Source: Dryocosmus kuriphilus (Eukaryota > Arthropoda > Insecta > Hymenoptera > Cynipidae). From it: 64,000 nt of DNA. The stretch lies in the NCBI GenBank assembly GCA_038277395.1, contig CM076193.1:91155583-91219582 (forward strand), in the 5' to 3' direction. The notes below the pieces were generated by a model. That model saw nothing but the letters and a program-made list of their open reading frames with translations, did not search any database and had not been told where the DNA came from. A program made the translations under genes and the position numbers. Shown one piece after another: positions 1-11,041 of this stretch. The number at the start of each line of letters is the position of its first letter. Position 1 is the stretch's first letter.

Positions 1-1
1 A

Positions 2-160
2 AATCGACCACAGCTATTTGTCCAATTCGGTAGGGTGATTGTGTTGGGAATGGGCGGGACTCGAAATGGAGCCTCGCCCTCGTCAAAAGATCTGGATTGT
101 GCACGATATCATCAAATGGTATTGAGAGAAGCTGAAAATTGCATAAGACTACGTAATTAA
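2..160 (+). CDS. Partial open frame at window edge, unrecognised
   Basis: The frame is open from the first codon of the window to a TAA at 158-160 (52 codons) and its start lies outside the window. The composition is protein-like, with mixed charged and hydrophobic residues and far fewer Lys/Asn/Phe runs than the AT-rich DNA that follows. It includes the stretch GMGGTRNGASPS and a C-terminal YHQMVLREAEN. It could be the tail of an exon or a transposon protein. I do not recognise the family, and an open frame of this length can occur by chance. Confidence 0.25.
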   Translation, partial: NRPQLFVQFGRVIVLGMGGTRNGASPSSKDLDCARYHQMVLREAENCIRLRN

Positions 161-1590
161 TTGAAATCCACATCCAAAAGACTTTTAACAAATTCTTTGG
201 TGTTCCACTTGGCCTTTTGAGGGCCGAAAACACTGCAATATACTTTATTAAAATCATCTTTACTAAATAGAATAAAAAATTCATCGCAATTTAAAAAACT
301 GTAAAAACATTTCTTTTCTTTTTTTTTCAAAAACGGTTTATCTCTGAAAAATAAGTAAAACATAAAAAATATGTATTTTGCTTTCGTCTAATATTATCAA
401 ATTAAAAAAAATATACCGAATCGAAAATTTTGGTGAAAGTAAGAAAAACTGGTTTTTAGCCATTTTTTTACCTTTATGACCTCGGCGTCTCGGTATTACT
501 TGGGTTGAAAAAACATTTTACGTTTATCCTGATTAGTTAAGGCAACTTTTTCCATATTCGGAATTTGATTGGACAAAAGTCGCTATTTTCGGCCGGTCCT
601 ACTAAATATTGTTCCTTAAATTAAACTGCTTGAAATTTTCAACTTTTCTATAGACAAATTACACATAATTGAAATCGGTAAAATTTGTATAATTATACTG
701 AATATATTATTTTCATATTGGTAGTTCCAAAATTACATTTGTTTAATTTTCATTACTTTAACCTGATTGTAAACAACAGACCCCTGCTGGAAAGATTCAG
801 GTAGGCTCAAGCAAGCTGAGGTCCATAAGCTGTTCGTCCATAAGGAGACTTGACTTGTCTCGAAACACCTGCCCTGCATTTCCCTTTGAAGTCTCCAGAT
901 ATTGGAGTTCCATTTTTTAATGTCTCTATAGACTTATATTCTCGGAATCGTAAATTGGGATTTGGTTGTCCCTCTTGTTAGTTAAGGGTTTTTGGCGATT
1001 CTAATTTTGACTTTATACACTGTTAGAAATATTGAATTTTACGAAGTTATTGCGTTACAAAAGTAATGGAAAATTTTATAAAATTTCCAATACTTTTTTT
1101 TTAAGTAACGACATCTTAAAAGTTACGAAACTTTTAACTGGATTTTTCGCAATTTTTCATCAAATTACAAAACCACAAAAAGATACTTGCGTATTATTTA
1201 CAGTCAAAAAAATTTCTTAGAAATTAAAAAAAAGCTCAAAATAAAAAAAAAAAAACTATTTCATAAGGTTATTATTAAATTATAGATTTAAGTTACTATT
1301 AATTAAATTAATTTTGAATTATTATTTAAAATGATTTATTTACAGCTTTTCTTAATATTATATGTATGTTTTCTAACTTTACGTAACTAGTAACGAGTGT
1401 TTAACTTTGGCCAAGTTTGTTCAATATATATTTTTTTTTACAGAAGATCAAGTAAAAAATTGACAATTACCAATTTTAAAACTGGCCTACCATCAAAACT
1501 TTTGAAAAGCAAAGAATTAGGTACTGATATTTTTCATTTTACCTTGTCAGAGTAAGGCGAAAAGTCTTGGCAGAGATTTTAGAAGAGAGA
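161..1590. other. AT-rich DNA without recognisable gene
   Basis: Long A and T runs and no frame with convincing protein composition. Nothing in this stretch matches the repeat families found elsewhere in the window. Confidence 0.6.
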
Positions 1591-1597
1591 TTCAAGC

Positions 1598-1712
1598 GCT
1601 TCGGTAACCGAGCGGCTTAGTCTTTAGTGATTATGTTGTGTTATTAGGTTAGATTCTAGAATGTTAGGTAGGCTACTAAGTTAGGTTCGAAACCCGCAGG
1701 GTTCCCGATTTT
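1598..1712 (+). repeat. tRNA-derived SINE head with A and B boxes
   Basis: An A-box-like D arm (ACCGAGCGGCTTAG) is followed about 70 nt later by a B-box (GGTTCGAAACC), and a TTTT ends the unit. The spacing between the boxes is too long for an ordinary tRNA, which suggests descent from a class II tRNA (Ser/Leu type) or a SINE with an expanded middle. The unit at 30695-30794 on the other strand shares the flanking TTCAAGCG upstream and CGATTTT downstream, so both belong to one dispersed family. The cloverleaf is degenerate. Confidence 0.55.
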
Positions 1713-2829
1713 AAATAGCGTTAAGAATACGATTATATGTTTAATGGTTGTGTATGCAGAGATATCTAATTACAGATAAATGAAAAATGCTTAAGCAATA
1801 ATAATATTTAAATATTTTTTTTTTTCTTTTGAAAAATCTGTTGTTTGGGGAATTTACTACAAAATCGTGCTAACGCAAATTTCACAAAACTTTGGTGTAA
1901 TTTGCGTTACCATGATTTTGGGGAAAATTCTCCAAACATTTTTTTACACTGGCATAAGAAATCTTATAATTAACTTTAATTTAACCCAGAGATCACCAAA
2001 GGTAGACTTTACAGATCTTGGCGATCCCAAATCTATAGGTGTGATCGCCTTTGCTTTGACCCCAAACTATCAAAATCCTTTACATGAGTCGAAGTACCGC
2101 AAAGTACTGAAGAAAAAGGGGCCCTGTACATTCAGGTTTACAAACTTTACGAACTGAACCCTTCCTACTAGAATTTTCTTTCAAGGGGTTATAATTTTTC
2201 AATCAGTTTTCCATCTAAAAAAACTGGTAGATCTCGGAACTGTCTAGGCGATCCAGTATCAAGCTGCACCTGTGGATTGTGGAGATCCCTGCTTTAAGCA
2301 TTTCGTTTTTATTTAAAATTATCCGCGGTACGCATTTATTCTTTGTAGGGATGCTTCCCCTATCTGTCAATCGAATTTTTATAAGAATTTTACTCCTTAT
2401 TATCTATTTGACAAGTTTATATTGTCTTGAAACGGACATTGCAGATTCCAGATTCGATGCAGTCCGCGGAACTGGCATGAATCAAATAGTCGCAAACCAG
2501 GCCCTTGACCAGACCACTGGGCGCGTCCTCAGGTTGCGGATATATGGGCCCTGTACCGAGAGTTTCTGCTGAATACGATTACAAGACTAAATAAGCAGTC
2601 GCGGACAATGGTCCAGGGATGGTCCCGAAGGAAAAACCCCCAAGCCATGGTGTGAACAAACGTGCCTAAGGCTGCGTGGCACCAGGGAGTGTTGTTCCAT
2701 ACGGTGTCTCTAGGATACCGTCTCTAGGATACCGGGTCGCCTCCTAGAGTATTTAGACCTTACCCTCGCATGCGGGGCTCTGCGAGGGTGGACTTCCTAC
2801 TTCCTTAGCTACTCGTGCGAATTATTACG
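1713..2829. other. AT-rich DNA passing into GC-richer LINE leader
   Basis: Up to about 2200 the sequence is AT-rich and unremarkable. From about 2440 it becomes GC-richer and leads without a visible break into the gag frame, so it is probably the 5' untranslated leader of the same non-LTR retrotransposon. It contains a short tandem duplication around 2697-2735 (CTAGGATACCGTCT repeated). Confidence 0.4.
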
Positions 2830-4075
2830 GAGATTGACAATTTAAATCGTAGCATTTGTGAGGAGTTGGGTGGAGAATTAGACGTGGCCGAAGAGTTGGA
2901 TCTGCATAACAAGTCCAATAAGCGATTCGAAATGGCGAAACTCTAGGAGGCACTTGCAAAACAGAAAGTGCGGATCACAAAACTGGAGAACATCGTTAAC
3001 AGAATGGCGGAGTTCAGCAACACGAAGAAGAACATGTTCTTGCCGATATGTGGGAAACACCTTGGGAAGGGAGGTCCAGGAAGTGAGGAAAGAGACAGGC
3101 AAGAGGGAAGTGGATAGCAAGGGTACGCAGGCGGTTTTCGATGCCGAGATGGCTCTTGCAATCGCCTTAGGGAAAAGGATAAGAAACCCCACCACTACCG
3201 CCAGCCCCGAGACGGCTACTGCAACTAGACCGCCGGCGAAGAAGTTGAAGTCTCGTGTTTCAGAAAAGAAACCCGAGACTACGAAGAAGAGTCAAGAAGT
3301 GCCTGTATCGAAGAAGGTGAAAGGGGCAAGGTCGAGGCGTATACACCTCGACGCGGTGCTCATAAAACCAGCTACGGGAAGCAGTTATGCGGAGGTACTC
3401 AAGAGTCTTAAGGAGAAAGTGTCTGCCGATGAACTTGGCGTCAAAGTCAAAAGCATCAGGGAGACTCGAAACGGAGAGTTGCTTATAGAAGTAGCAGCAA
3501 CGATGGAAGATAGAAGCAAACTCTCCTCCGCCATCAAAAAAGTGGCCGGCGAACAGGGACAAGTTCGGCAGCTGGTCCGAATGGTGGAAAATGTGATCAT
3601 GGACGTTGACTGCACAACTAGCGGGATAGAAGTAAACACCGCCCTGAGAATGTTCTTTGGCGAAAATATGACCGGGGACATCAAAGTCAATATGACGAAG
3701 ACGCCCTACAGGGGAAGGCTGAAGTCGTACGCCTCCATGAGGGAGGACATGGCTGAGCGACTGGTCCGAGCAGGACACATCAAGATTGGATGGATCTCAT
3801 GCGGAATCCGGCTGAAAAGGGAGACACTAAAGTGTTACTGCTGCCAAGGATATGGCCATTTGGCTGTAGACTGCGGAGGTCCCGACCGCGCAAAAAGCTG
3901 CTGGAGATGTGGTGAGGAGAAGCACCTGGCGTCAGAGTGCACTAGCCCCCCGCGGTGCTATCTGTGCGCAGAGAAGGAGGGTAAACCCCGGACAGACCAT
4001 CTTCCGGGGACGGCGAGATGTGCAGCCTATAAAGAGGCAGCTCCGAAGAAGTGGCCACGAGTAGCCGCACGATAG
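2830..4075 (+). pseudogene. ORF1 (gag-like) of a non-LTR retrotransposon, R1/Jockey-like, frameshifted
   Basis: ORF1 of LINEs packages the element RNA for target-primed reverse transcription. The C-terminus has three zinc knuckles: CYCCQGYGHLAVDC, then CWRCGEEKHLASEC, then a third that starts CYLC and ends about 20 residues later at a final Cys. This three-knuckle arrangement is typical of insect R1/Jockey-type ORF1. A basic Lys/Arg-rich middle region precedes it. The N-terminal coiled-coil-like part is read in a different frame from about 2830, with a TAG at 2944-2946 and a frameshift near 3050. The long downstream frame opens at 2954 and stops at 4075. No ORF2 with endonuclease or reverse transcriptase follows, so the copy is broken and also lacks its 3' half. 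Confidence 0.85.
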
Positions 4076-4341
4076 TGGTTAAATCGTATATTGACTGTCG
4101 GATCATCAGAAGTTGATTGTTCACTGTTATCGCTTTCAACATCGGAATCACTTTTTATTTTTTTGCTTTGAAAAAGTCGACATTTATTACACAAGGTGTC
4201 GTTAATAGCGATCGTGCGTTGAAGCATATTGCCAAAATGAACTGCTTCATCTTCAGTTTTAATTATTTTCCTTTGACCAGGTACTATAATTAAGAAATTA
4301 TTACACCCAGCGCACTTCAGTTGTTTCAATGATATGGACAT
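4027..4341 (-). CDS. Small protein or first exon with a C2C2 zinc-binding-like module
   Basis: The frame starts with ATG at 4341 and reads about 104 codons. It has CAGC near residue 11 and CNKC near residue 58, separated by about 45 residues that include VHFGNMLQRT, followed by a basic then acidic Ser/Asp-rich tail. Two CxxC pairs at this spacing suggest a treble-clef or ribbon zinc module, as seen at the N-terminus of some transposon-encoded insect proteins. I cannot name the family. The last ~17 codons run into the antisense of the gag pseudogene, so the true end or a splice site probably lies near 4080. No clear GTAAG donor is seen. Confidence 0.45.
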   Translation of the reverse strand: MSISLKQLKCAGCNNFLIIVPGQRKIIKTEDEAVHFGNMLQRTIAINDTLCNKCRLFQSKKIKSDSDVESDNSEQSTSDDPTVNIRFNHYRAATRGHFFGAASL

Positions 4342-4504
4342 TTTAGCTACATATACATATATGAAGTCAAATCAAGAGTAAGAAGAAAGATTAACGTAAT
4401 AGTAAATATTTTTAGATAAACAGTATTTCTATAAGCAATTTTTAGCAGTAAACAGTTCACCACGAATATACTTCCAATAAAAAATCAAATAAATATAATA
4501 AGGA

Positions 4505-5105
4505 AAATCTGCCCGCTTCGCGGGCACATTCTCATCGCGCACTTCCCGCGAAGTATGAGTGCGCCTAGGGCGCGCTTCTGTTGGCACTCGCGCTTCGCGC
4601 TCGATAGATTATTTACCTCGCGCTACGCGCTCGGTCTTTATTAATCGTATAAACCTTTAAATTAAAAATTACAAAAGAAATTATTTTACTTAAGGCTCTA
4701 TCGCCCTTAAGGAATACATCCTCATGACACTCGCACTTCGCACTCGATAATTACATTTTTTTAAAACACATTGTAGATTGGTAAAGTTTTTTAGTGATTT
4801 TACAAATTTTCTCAATACAGGATTTCGATTCTTAAAAGTAAAACGATGAGTCTTATAAATAAATTTTGTAGCTCTTTCCAAGGTGAACAATTCTGCTTGT
4901 TAATATTTTCTCATATCTTGCATAGTTTTGCTGAAAAGTGGTTTTCTTTATATTTCATAACATATTTCACGAATAACTCAAAAACTACGCGTCTGCTGAA
5001 AAAAAAAAAATGATAGAGAGCAAATTTGTAGATCTTTTTGAGGCAAAAACCTTTGTTTATTATAATTTTTCCGTATCTTGCATATTTTGGCGGGAAATTT
5101 GAAAT
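4505..5105 (-). repeat. Rep-A element, inverted and lacking its 5' end
   Basis: Begins with the GC hairpin GCCCGCTTCGCGGGC (4511-4525), a CATTCTCATC and GC mini-palindromes, then the CTTAAGG segment and AT-rich internal monomers, all in reverse order to the full unit next to it. It abuts the full plus-strand copy starting at 5106. Confidence 0.75.
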
Positions 5106-6345
5106 TTTTTACATTCTCATCAGAGAAGGTATTAGATTTATGCAAAATTTGACTTTCGCGGACTTCATGAAATCTCCACGTTTTGAGACCTCCTGAATCC
5201 GAAAAAACGGTTTTTAGGACTGTGTCTCTCTGTCTGTTGTCGTCGCTGTCGTCGTCGTCTTCGTTGTCGTCGTCGTTGGAGTTTGTTCCTACGATAACTT
5301 TCGAAGGACTAATCGGATTGGAGTGCGCTTTGGTACACTTCTTTAAGGGGTAAAAAGAAAGAACGAGTTCGGTAACCAGCGGTTTTTGACCAACGGTTAA
5401 GGTTTTATACATCAAAAACGGTTTTCACAAAATCAAAAAATCCATTTTCCGGCTAAACTATGAGAGATACAAAAAAACATGTAAGGAAGTAAAATTGTTC
5501 AGCTTAAAAAAAATCTACAAATTTTGTCTTAACCGTTTTTTGATAAAATGAACGGTTTTTGATTTAATCAACAAAACGCTATAAAAATTTGAAAACTGGT
5601 TTCTCGCCAAAATATTCAAGATACAAAAAAATGGCAAAGAACAAAGTTGTTCAATTCAAAAAGATCTACAAATTTTGTTTCCACCATTTTTTGATAAAAT
5701 GCACGGTTTTTGTTTTAAACGATAAAGCGTTATTAGAAATAAAAAATTTCAAATTTCCCGCCAAACTATGCAAGATACGGAAAAAATATATTAAACAAAG
5801 TTGCTCGCCTCAAAAAGATCTACAAATTTGCTCTCGATCATTTTTTTGAGCAGACGCGTAGTTTTTGAGTTATTCGTGAAATATGTTATGAAATATAAAG
5901 AAAACCACTTTTCAGCAAAACTGTGCAAGATATGAGAAAATATTAACAAGCAGAATTGTTCACCTTGGAAAGAGCTACAAAATTTATTTATAAGACTCAT
6001 CGTTTTACTTTTAAGAATCGAAGTCCTCTATTGTGAAAATTTGGAAAATCACTAAAAAAACTTTACCAATCTACAATGTGTTAAAAGAAAATGTAATTAT
6101 CGAGCGCGAAGCGAGAGTGTCATGATGAGAATGTATTCCTTAAGAGCGACAGAACCTTAAGTAAAATAATTTCTTTTGTAATTTTTAATTTAAAGGTTTA
6201 TACGATTCATAAACACCGAGCGCGTAGCGCGAGGTGAATAATCTATCGAGCGTGAAGCGCGAGTGCGAACAGACGCGCGCCCTAGGCGCGCTCATACTGT
6301 GCGCGAAGCGCGCGATGAGAATGTGCCCGCGAAGCGGGCAGATTT
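5106..6345 (+). mobile_element. Rep-A full unit: Helentron/DINE-1-like non-autonomous element
   Basis: In order the unit holds: a sub-terminal ACATTCTCATC (about 5110); a segment with a GTC/GTT microsatellite (about 5225-5280); four AT-rich internal monomers spaced 151, 154 and 155 bp (register marks at 5513, 5664, 5818 and 5973); a CTTAAG segment; a run of GC mini-palindromes; the inverted GATGAGAATGT; and a terminal hairpin GCCCGCGAAGCGGGC (6325-6339) followed by AGATTTTT. Sub-terminal inverted repeats, a microsatellite, central tandem repeats and a 3' hairpin are the anatomy known for Helentron-associated (DINE-1-type) elements. That assignment is inference; no Rep/helicase gene is present. 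Confidence 0.6.
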
Positions 6346-6962
6346 TTATTTTTAATAACGTTTTATCGATTAAAACAAAAACCGTGAATTTTATCAAAAA
6401 GTGGTTAAAACAAAATTTGTAGATCTTTTTAAATAGAACAACTTTGTTCTTCACCATTTTTTTGTATCTTGAATATTTTGGCGGGAAACCAGAGTTTTTA
6501 AATTTTAATAGCTTTTTCTTGATTAAAACAAGAACCGTTCATTTGATCAAAAAATGGTTGAGACAAAATTTGTAGATTTTTCTGTGATGAACAATTTTTG
6601 TTTTCTTAAATTTTTTTGTATCTCTCATAGTTTAGCCGGAAAATGGATTTTTTGATTTTGTTAAAACCGTTTTTGTTGGATAAAACCATAACCGTTGGTC
6701 AAAAACCGCTGGTTAACAAACTCGTCCTTTCTTTTCACCCCTTAAAGAAGTATACCAAAGCGCACTCCAATCCGATTAGTCCTTCGAAAGTTATCGTGGG
6801 AACAGACTCCAACGACAACGACGACGACGACAACAGACAGACACCGTCGTAAAAACCGTTTTTTCGGATTCAAGAGGTCTCAAAACAAGGAGATTTCATG
6901 AAATCCGCGAAAGTCAAATTTTACATAAATCTAATACCTTCTATGATGAGAATGTAAAAATG
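6346..6962 (-). repeat. Rep-A element, inverted 5' portion
   Basis: Monomers, the microsatellite segment (about 6800-6845) and the terminal ...GATGAGAATGT (near 6957) appear as the reverse complement of 5106-5700. With the two copies before it, this makes a head-to-head and tail-to-tail cluster that is largely palindromic over 2.4 kb. Confidence 0.75.
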
Positions 6963-7319
6963 CAGATCAATAATATCATTTATAATCACGACGATTTATG
7001 AAAGATATAAAGAGAGTCATTCGTTCGAGCACCTTCAGGTAAAACAAATGAGCTGAAAAAAATGAAACTAATAGAGTGGCTATTTGCACACGCACTTCTT
7101 ACTTACTGTGTAAAACAAAGGAGCGCTTGAATGAAAGAACCGGGCATAGAACTTGTCGCTGGGTAGAGTTGGGGGGGGGGGGGGGGGGGGGACTGAACGT
7201 CGCTCAAACCCAAACGGCCTGGGGCAGTTAAGCAGTACCCGGCAAGCCATACGTGGCACAATGAACAATTTTGTTTTACTTATCAATGTTCTAACAATCC
7301 AATCATTTTCGGATTCAGA
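6963..7319. repeat. Unassigned DNA with a 21-nt poly-G tract
   Basis: An uninterrupted run of 21 G lies at 7171-7191. The surrounding sequence is moderately GC-rich but has no recognisable gene. The open frames here are interrupted or forced by the homopolymer. Confidence 0.7.
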
Positions 7320-7925
7320 TATGTTATACTAGGAAAGTCAAAGTGTTTTTTTGGGAAAAAATGGTGGTAGAGTCTCAAATGCATCCCATAAAAAAAATCA
7401 TCAAAATCGGTAAAGCTGTTCTCGAGAAAAACGTTTTTCGATTTTTCTTTTTAACCCCATAAATCCCATAAAAAATTTTTTCACGTCTAATCTTTTGGGA
7501 AGTTTCATCTTACATCAAAATCAACTACTGGCAAAAATATTGACTGGGGTTTCCGCGGGGGCAGCACATGTATACTTATCCTGCTATGCCCTTTTACGTA
7601 GGGTATGACCTTGGTTTTTCTCACTAACTCCGCGAGATTCCTAAAAGGTTCCATGGTAGCGTAGTTTGACCTTTGTTTGACCCGTAGAGGTCACCCTGAC
7701 CTCAAGTCTAAATACGTATATGAACGTAAAATTCCCCCCTCTTTTCGAATATGGCATCAAAAATATGTGTTCCCATTAAAAAAAACAAAGCTGACCTTGA
7801 AATAACCTTGAAATTGAGGTTCAAGGTTAAATCCAAAGTCACCGTTGGATTCCTCGTTAAAAGCTACCTAAGGATATGACCTTGATTTTTAGTTTTTTTC
7901 ACTAATCTTGCGATTTTTATACGTG
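7320..7925. repeat. Dispersed-repeat-like segment rich in TGACCTTGA / AGGTCA half-sites
   Basis: TGACCTTG-type words occur near 7606, 7791 and 7874. TTGACC, GGTCACC and TGACCTCAAG occur between 7668 and 7712, and TTCAAGGTTA lies near 7829. TCAAGGTCA is the monomeric response element of FTZ-F1/ERR-class nuclear receptors. The segment has no coding potential. Whether the sites bind anything is unknown. Confidence 0.45.
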
Positions 7926-7933
7926 TTTCCATA

Positions 7934-7949
7934 CCCCCCCCCCCCCCCC

Positions 7950-7987
<38 letters not shown>
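7934..7987. repeat. Poly-C(19) followed by (TA)n
   Basis: Nineteen C (7934-7952) run directly into about 17 TA units with one interruption. This is a compound microsatellite. Confidence 0.95.
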
Positions 7988-7993
<6 letters not shown>

Positions 7994-8029
7994 GGTTTAT
8001 GTAATGGTCCCTGTAAGGTCGCAATAATA

Positions 8030-8140
8030 TGCGCATTTATCTCTATCGGGTCTTTATGATCCCTATCGGGTCGGACCCAATAGGGCCTCTATATGTAATG
8101 GTCCCTACCGGGTCGGAACCGGGTAAGGCTTCAGATACTT
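8030..8140. repeat. Short CGGGTC repeat cluster
   Basis: Four CGGGTC-type words (CTATCGGGTC, CCCTATCGGGTCGG, CCCTACCGGGTCGG and the inverted GACCCAATAGGG) lie within 110 bp. Related CCCGATAGGGA and CCCGACAGTGACC words occur in Rep-B and at 54.2-54.5 and 56.0-56.3 kb. The 530 bp from 8140 to 8670 is AT-rich with nothing recognised. Confidence 0.5.
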
Positions 8141-9699
8141 TATTCATTATAATTAGAAAACAATCAGTAAAATTCTAATTGTTAATACATATTAGTCAAT
8201 AAATAATGAAGCAGCTTCAATAAAACCCAAGTATGAAGTGATATATGAAACTTCAATTTCATATACCGGGTGGCAAAGAAGTAACTCAAGTTCACATGGT
8301 CTCAACGTTAATTATGTCGGAGTAAAATGAGTAATTAGTTTTCCTTTTCCTTTAATTACATAGCGTAAATCATACGTACTCGAAAGAATGTGAATCAATA
8401 AAGCTAAAAGGGAAATATTGGATCAGAAGCTTATGGAGACACGATAGTGCCCATACAGTATATGAAAATTTAAAAATCAGTGGAATGGTCCTTATCGCGA
8501 AATTCCTAAAAAATTCAACTAAATATGTGCAGCCGCATAAAAGCACTGTTAAAAAACGTTAAAGTAATAAAAATAATGACATAAGACAAAACAAATAGTG
8601 TTTTTCACAAATAGAAGTCGGATATTCATCGGATAACCCTAAAGAAAAATATACGTAATGGTCAGTAATGGGTTCTATTGTCCTTTTTCCCAAGATAGTG
8701 CTTACATGCTGGAACTGTGGTTATTGTCACGTTCTTGAAATATGTGTATCGAGTACTATCGGGTTCTTAAAAAGTAGGCCAGAATTTGCTTTTTCTAATA
8801 CAGGGTGAATTAAGAGAAACTAACAAGAATTGAAAAAGTAGAAGTGCCATATTCGCAAAAAGTGTCTCTGAAAAAGACACTTGAAAACAAATGACAAATA
8901 GTTTTTTTAACTATAGAATATTATTAAAATCTGATTAATTATTTTTATTTATTTTAAAGTTTAATCCAGAAACCCGCTTTGAATTATATATAATGAAGAT
9001 TAAATTATATTTTGCACTTTAGTTATAATTACATTACATTAATAAAAAATGTAGCTACTATACACATTATACAAAAGTTACACAATTTGTACGAGGTATA
9101 AATGGCAGCTGCAACTTTAAAAATATTCAACAATATAACATAATTCTTAGTTACCAGAATGCTGGATTTTTATTTTTGATTATCTGAAATCGAAGGAAAT
9201 AGTGGCTTGACATTCAGTACTTTTTGAAGTTCTTCATAACTGATCTTGATTTATACGCAATCTAAATAAACAATGATTCACTTTGTTAAAAGAAAATCTG
9301 TTTACAATTACACTTCGTGAATTTTAACATCAAATATCTTTTCATGTTGTCAAATAAGCGAATTATTATTTTTAATTTAAATGATAAAAAATTTTTAATT
9401 CGTTTTTAACAAAATACAAATAGGACTTTTTTGGGTAATTCCACGAAGAACAAACTGTGCGATTGTTTATTACCAGCCAGTGGCTCGGTTAGAATTACTT
9501 CAATTCAAGATAGCAGTGGTTGGGCTTGAATGTTTTAATTCGCTAAGCGTAGGCTCAAATTCAAAACTTCGAATTCCGAATATATCGGAAACTCGGATCA
9601 GAGGCTCATCGAATCAATTTTGAACATTCCTGTTGTTAGATAAAATTTTTATAAATCAGCAAGCTGAAACCCACCAAGTAAGTTCGTTTTTTATGAAAA

Positions 9700-9861
9700 A
9701 TGGTAGAAAAATTTGCAAAAATTTCAGGAAAACGTTCTATATCATGTCATTCTAATCAGAAGGAACAGATGAGTAACCCAACTGTTAAAAAAATGCTTCG
9801 CAGCTTAAGCAGTGAATATATTGATCTTTTTCCCAAGAATTGTAATTATATACTGAAGTAA
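9700..9861 (+). CDS. Conserved short reading frame of Rep-B (53 codons), unrecognised
   Basis: It begins MVEKFAKISGK, continues with SISCHSNQKEQ, SNPTV and LFPKNCNYILK, and ends at TAA. Frames with the same start and the same order of words occur at 27291-27473, about 33549-33692 and, on the minus strand, at 25180-25362. Other Rep-B copies have the frame broken, for example by a frameshift in the copy near 11066. It may be a fossil exon carried by the repeat or a peptide of the element. No family is recognised, and conservation could simply reflect recent copying. Confidence 0.3.
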   Translation: MVEKFAKISGKRSISCHSNQKEQMSNPTVKKMLRSLSSEYIDLFPKNCNYILK

Positions 9862-10829
9862 TAGTCACTGTCGGGTCTATAAATATATGTATCGAATACT
9901 ATCGGGTTCTTGAAACTTAGACTAGAATTTGCTTCTCCTAATAAAGGGTGAATTAAGACAAACTAACAAGAATTGAAAAAGTACAACTGTCATATTCGAG
10001 AAAAGTGTGTGTGAAAAGGAAACTTAAGAAAAAAATGACAAATAGGTTTATTAAATAAAAAATATTATTAAAATCTGATTAATTATTTTTATTTGTGTCC
10101 GAGAAGTTTAATGCAGAAACCAGCTTTAAATTTCATATAATGAAGATTAAATTATATTTTCCACCTTAGTTATAATCACATTACATAAATGAAAAATATA
10201 GCTACTATGCACAATATACAAAAGTTGCACAATTTGTAGCAGATTTTAATGGCAGCTTACAATTTTAATAATATTCAATAATATAGCATAATTCTTAGTA
10301 ACCAGAATGCTGAATTTTTATTTTTGGTTATCTGAAATCGAAGAAAATAGTGGTTTGACATTCAGTACTTTTTTAAGTTCCTCATAACTGATCTTACTTT
10401 ATACACAATCTAAATAAACAATGATTCACTTTGTTCAAAGAAAATCTTTCTACACTTACACTTCGTGAATTTCAACTTCAAATATCTTTCGATGTTGTCA
10501 AATAAGCGAATTACTATTTTTAATTTAAATTTTATAACATGTAAAACTTCTTTTTAACAAAATACAAAAAGGGCTTTTTTGGTTAATGCCTCGAAGAACA
10601 AAATGAGCGATTGTTTAACTACAGCCAGTGGCTCGGTTAGAATTAATTCAATTCGAGATAGCATTGGCTCGGCTTGAATTTTTTGATTCGAAAAGCATAA
10701 GCTCAAATTCAAAGCCTCGAATTCCGAATATATCGGAAACTCGACCCAGAGACTAATCGAATCAATTTTGAACATCTCTGATGTTAGATAAAATTTTCAT
10801 TATTCAGCTAGCTGAAGCCGACCAAGTAA

Positions 10830-11041
10830 TCCTGTGGGAAAAAAGATATGGTCACCCTGAGAATGTCATAAAGACATCTTTAGGTCGTCCATGTCAGTCC
10901 AGTTGTTGTAATAAAAGCGTATCATGTCCGAAAGAAGTCTTTAAGATATGAGAATTCTTTAGGACATCAACTGGACTGACATGGACGTCCTAAGGATGTC
11001 TTTATGACGTCCTCAGGATGATAATGTCTTTTTGCCCACTC
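10830..11041. mobile_element. ~212-bp palindromic MITE, copy 1
   Basis: The ends are inverted copies around the words GGGCAAAAAGACATTGTCAT and CCTGAGGAC. The interior is a series of overlapping palindromes of GTCCTAAGGACATC type. Copies 2 and 3 are at 25383-25597 and 52875-53088. All three sit at the same position inside Rep-B, between AAGTAA and the GTTCG that precedes the short frame, so a single insertion was later multiplied with its host repeat. Confidence 0.75.

Noticed and set aside
3260..3778. Long minus-strand frames opposite the gag pseudogene
   Set aside because: Shadows of the plus-strand gag reading, which has zinc knuckles and coding composition.
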